Part shown: piece after piece, positions 15,390-17,432 of the stretch | Layout of the letters: the number at the start of each line of letters is the position of its first letter | How positions within the stretch are numbered: position 1 is the first letter of the stretch | Source: Euryarchaeota archaeon UBA103 | GTDB lineage: Archaea > Thermoplasmatota > Poseidoniia > Poseidoniales > Thalassarchaeaceae | Assembly (NCBI GenBank): GCA_002506825.1 | Contig: DAYH01000022.1 | Coordinates: 1 to 17,432 of the forward strand | DNA length: 17,432 nt | Direction: 5' to 3' | Program-made: the position numbers and the translations under genes | Notes under the pieces: generated by a model | Database searches by the model: none | What the model was told of the DNA's origin: nothing | What the model saw: the letters and a program-made list of their open reading frames with translations, nothing else

Positions 15390-15668
15390 ATGTCAGCACG
15401 TAATGAAACCCCTCACAAAATCATTCAATCACTAGGGAAGGAAAAGTGCAATGGATCGTGGGAAGAAGCTACAGAGAACCTCACCATGGAACAGGTGAAG
15501 AAGCTAGCTGAAGATCAGAAGGATAGGCTTACTGGTGCAACGCTTTACGCAAGATGCAGAGAAGTAATGGGAACCTGTGTTTCGATGCGAGTTAATGTTG
15601 AAGGGATGTCTCCTAAGGACGCCCTTAGTGCTATGAGCAAGGGGGATTTTGCCGAGCATTTCGCTTGA
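15390..15668 (+). CDS. rpl11: 50S ribosomal protein L11 (uL11), C-terminal domain only
   Basis: uL11 forms the base of the ribosomal stalk; its C-terminal domain binds the 23S rRNA GTPase-associated region and its N-terminal domain contacts translation factors. The 92 residues align with the second half of archaeal L11 (normally ~155-165). NETPHKIIQSLG corresponds to the linker helix (PPTAELIKDEAG in Haloarcula, quoted from memory), followed by NLTMEQVKKLAEDQ, the rRNA-binding REVMGTCVSMRVNVEG and an end at DFAEHFA. The Pro/Gly-rich N-terminal domain (~65 residues, GGKATPGPPLGP type) is missing. It cannot be hidden upstream: only 79 bases separate this gene from spt5, and the in-frame upstream codons do not resemble it. 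AGGGGGA before the ATG supports the start. The position between spt5 and L1 is the standard L11 place. Confidence 0.85.
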   Translation: MSARNETPHKIIQSLGKEKCNGSWEEATENLTMEQVKKLAEDQKDRLTGATLYARCREVMGTCVSMRVNVEGMSPKDALSAMSKGDFAEHFA

Positions 15669-15680
15669 CAATCACGAATT

Positions 15681-15717
15681 GCGGGAGAGGTTTTTCCTCG
15701 TTGACCGCGGAGGTGTA
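15681..15717 (+). promoter_or_regulatory. Two-stem hairpin abutting the rpl1 ribosome binding site
   Basis: GCGG (15681-15684) pairs with CCGC (15705-15708), enclosing an asymmetric internal loop (GA / GTTGA) and an inner stem GAGG (15687-15690) with CCTC (15696-15699) closed by TTTTT. GGAGGTG (15709-15715), the rpl1 ribosome binding site, follows directly. CCTC could alternatively pair with the GAGG of that site. Archaeal L1 is known to repress its own operon through a leader or early-coding RNA site of two helices and an asymmetric loop, so this is a candidate L1 site. Confidence 0.4.
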
Positions 15718-15722
15718 TTAAA

Positions 15723-16367
15723 ATGAAGGAAAATATACAGAGTGCTATTCGACAAGCCCTAGAGGAATCTCCCGAACGGAAGTTCGTGGAGTCTGTAGAA
15801 ATCTCATTCACTCTGAAAGAGGTAGACTTGAAGAATCCAAGTAATAGAATCCAAGAAGAAGTAAGGCTCCCTTCTGGCAGAGGTAAGCCTGTAAGAATTG
15901 CAATGTTTGCTGGCGGAGAAATGTCTGCAAAAGCAAGAGCCGCTGGGTTGGATGTCATAGATCCAATGACCATTGAAGACTTAGGAGGAAACCGTCAACA
16001 GGCTAGGAAAATGGCTAACAGATACGATTTCTTCCTATCAGAAATACCCCACATGGGTACTGTTGGTAGGTTCCTTGGAGTTGTCTTAGGGCCAAGAGGA
16101 AAGATGCCAAGACCCGTACCGCCAAATGTCGATCCTGCGATGATTGCAAATGGATTGAAGGACACCGCGGTCGTTAGATCAAGAGACAAAATCACATTTC
16201 ATACAGCATTGGGATCTAGAGAGCAAGGTCTCGATGACCTGACGCTTAATGCAATGGCTATTTGGAATAGGGTCATGGGAAGACTTGAGAGGGGCACAGG
16301 TAACATCAGATCTTGCTATGTCAAGACATCCATGGGCCCATCGTACAAGGTCGAGGTGGTTACTTGA
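15723..16367 (+). CDS. rpl1: 50S ribosomal protein L1 (uL1)
   Basis: uL1 forms the mobile L1 stalk near the ribosomal E site and helps release deacylated tRNA. In archaea it also represses translation of its own operon. The 214 residues match the archaeal length. Conserved regions include RGKPVRIAMFAGGEMSAKA, the domain II segment DFFLSEIPHMGTVGRFLG, GPRGKMPRPVPPNVD and a C-terminal domain I return strand with the family's GN(I/V)RSCYVKTSMGPSYKV. The ATG at 15723 has GGAGGTG seven bases upstream. Its TGA overlaps the TTG start of rpl10. Confidence 0.97.
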   Translation: MKENIQSAIRQALEESPERKFVESVEISFTLKEVDLKNPSNRIQEEVRLPSGRGKPVRIAMFAGGEMSAKARAAGLDVIDPMTIEDLGGNRQQARKMANRYDFFLSEIPHMGTVGRFLGVVLGPRGKMPRPVPPNVDPAMIANGLKDTAVVRSRDKITFHTALGSREQGLDDLTLNAMAIWNRVMGRLERGTGNIRSCYVKTSMGPSYKVEVVT

Positions 16368-17383
16368 TTCCAAAGGTAGCCGGATGGAAGCCTGACCGTG
16401 TCAGTGAGTTGAAGGATATAGTCGGGAAAGATGGAATTGTCGGCGTAGTCGATGTTTCAGGAGTCCCGGCAAGGAATATGTTGGACATGAGAAGCTCTCT
16501 TCGTGGCATGCTGACAATGACAATGGCCAAGAAGAGTCTAATCAGGTTGGCTTGGAAAGAAGCGGGATTGTCTGAAGACAATCTAGAGACGTTGCTTGAA
16601 GGGGCGATACAGCCATGCGTTGTTCACACTGATTCACTGAACTGCTACGAATTATTCGATGAGTTGGAGAAGACAAGGCAGGGTAGGGCGGCAAAGGAAG
16701 GAGAGATTGCTCCTGAAGACATCATAGTTGAGGCAGGGCCGACCGAATTTGGACCTGGCCCAATAGTGGGAGAGTTCAATGCTGTTGGAATTCCCGCGAA
16801 GATAGACAAGGGCGCAGTAGCTATTCAGAAAACTGTCACCGTCGTCAATAAGGGAGAGCCAATCGAGGGAGAGCTCGGATTGATGCTTTCCAAACTTGGC
16901 ATCAATCCAATAGAGATTGGACTTATACTGATGGGAGTGATAGATGATGGACAGGTCCTTTCCTCATCCGAATTAGATCTCGATACTGATGGACTCAGGA
17001 ATGATATCATTCAGGCTACATCAGGAGCTTACAACCTGGCATGTAACGTACGATGGTTCTCCAGTGTCACCATGCCTGCAATATTATCCAAGGCTAGTAG
17101 CGAGGCTCTGTCCGTCGCTTTAGAAGCTGGAGTTGTCAATGACAAAACGGCTTCATTCATAATATCGCGTGCAAATGCGCACGCGATGGCCATAGCTGGC
17201 CAATTAGATTCCTCAGCTCTTGACGAAGAGCTTGTCGCTGCACTGGGTGCGGCGGTGTCTTCGTCTGGTGCTGATGCCGCGGCCTCAGAAGCGGCAGAGG
17301 ATACAGCTAGTGAAGCTGTAGCCGAGGAAGAGGAGGAAGAGGAGGATGCTGGGTTCGGTGGACTTGGCGACCTCTTCGGATGA
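16364..17383 (+). CDS. rpl10: 50S ribosomal protein L10 / acidic stalk protein P0 (uL10)
   Basis: P0 anchors the L12/P1 dimers to L11-bound 23S rRNA and recruits elongation factors. The product of 339 residues has the rRNA-binding N-terminal domain (GIVGVVDVSGVPARNMLDMR, then RGMLTMTMAKKSLIRLA), the archaeal/eukaryotic inserted domain, helical spine segments that carry L12 dimers, and an Ala/Glu-rich hinge ending in GFGGLGDLFG, the factor-binding tail shared with P1. I chose TTG at 16364 because it begins at IPKVAGWKP as in relatives, overlaps the rpl1 stop in TTGA, and follows GAGGTGG at a four-base spacing. The longer frame from 16313 runs inside rpl1 and is unsupported. Translational coupling to L1 is expected. 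Confidence 0.96.
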   Translation: MIPKVAGWKPDRVSELKDIVGKDGIVGVVDVSGVPARNMLDMRSSLRGMLTMTMAKKSLIRLAWKEAGLSEDNLETLLEGAIQPCVVHTDSLNCYELFDELEKTRQGRAAKEGEIAPEDIIVEAGPTEFGPGPIVGEFNAVGIPAKIDKGAVAIQKTVTVVNKGEPIEGELGLMLSKLGINPIEIGLILMGVIDDGQVLSSSELDLDTDGLRNDIIQATSGAYNLACNVRWFSSVTMPAILSKASSEALSVALEAGVVNDKTASFIISRANAHAMAIAGQLDSSALDEELVAALGAAVSSSGADAAASEAAEDTASEAVAEEEEEEEDAGFGGLGDLFG

Positions 17384-17399
17384 AAAAGAAGGTGAAAAA

Positions 17400-17432
17400 A
17401 TGGAATATGTATATGCTGCAATGCTACTGCAC
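17400..17432 (+). CDS. rpl12: 50S ribosomal protein L12 / P1 (first 11 codons, cut by window edge)
   Basis: The ATG at 17400 opens MEYVYAAMLLH, the typical start of archaeal L12/P1, the dimeric acidic stalk protein that binds elongation factors. AAGGTGA precedes it with a short A-rich spacer. It lies 16 bases after rpl10, completing the L1-L10-L12 operon. The rest is outside the window. Confidence 0.9.
   Translation, partial: MEYVYAAMLLH

Noticed and set aside
15691..15695. TTTTT as an intrinsic terminator after rpl11
   Set aside because: Archaeal termination can use T-runs, but this one forms the loop of a hairpin next to the rpl1 start and is short, so a terminator was not called.
16313..16363. 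Upstream extension of rpl10 to ATG at 16313
   Set aside because: It overlaps conserved rpl1 codons, has no family similarity, and the TTG at 16364 has a good ribosome binding site and an overlap with the rpl1 stop.
1..17432. CRISPR arrays, insertion sequences, tRNA or rRNA genes
   Set aside because: No regularly spaced direct repeats, transposase-like proteins, terminal inverted repeats or tRNA-like cloverleaf sequences were noticed on either strand.

Overview
This 17.4 kb window is a stretch of archaeal core genome. It carries a family B DNA polymerase, EF-1alpha followed by uS10, archaeal-type SecE, Spt5, L1, P0/L10 and P1/L12 genes, an FtsZ, and a CDP-alcohol phosphotransferase. The ftsZ-secE-spt5-L11-L1-L10-L12 order is typical of Euryarchaeota. 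Near 50% G+C, close packing, a bacterial-type PepC peptidase and PKD or Asp-box lipoproteins best suit a marine planktonic euryarchaeon (Marine Group II / Poseidoniales-like). That placement is inferred from gene content, not from a search.

Layout. At 1-739 is the 3' part of a probable GINS51 replication gene, followed by a PepC/bleomycin-hydrolase peptidase (796-2121). Convergent to it with no gap is a minus-strand block: rps10 (2122-2451) behind tuf/EF-1alpha (2469-3752). Further along the minus strand lie a PKD-domain lipoprotein (3865-5067) and family B DNA polymerase (5107-7716). A divergent spacer of 135 bp separates polB from a plus-strand branched-chain aminotransferase (7852-8880) and an Asp-box (sialidase-like beta-propeller) lipoprotein (8932-10404). 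The latter meets a minus-strand Ca2+/H+ antiporter stop-to-stop (10405-11544). From about 11.6 kb to the end all genes are on the plus strand: an AK6/Fap7-like kinase, a CDP-alcohol phosphatidyltransferase, FtsZ, SecE, a Nudix-Spt5 fusion, a short L11, L1, L10/P0 and the first codons of L12/P1.

The most unusual part is the secretion/transcription/ribosome-stalk cluster at 14.1-15.7 kb. The Spt5 (archaeal NusG) gene has an in-frame N-terminal Nudix-like domain with a degraded catalytic box. The next gene encodes L11 without its whole N-terminal domain. The tuf and secE promoters share a dyad motif, GGTCGGC(A/G)G(A/G)CC, between the TATA-like box and the ribosome binding site. The L11 promoter has the GTCGGC core at the same distance from its AT box. 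A two-stem hairpin abuts the L1 ribosome binding site and is a candidate autoregulatory site. These point to a possible shared control of translation genes, but the regulatory claims rest on pattern reading alone.
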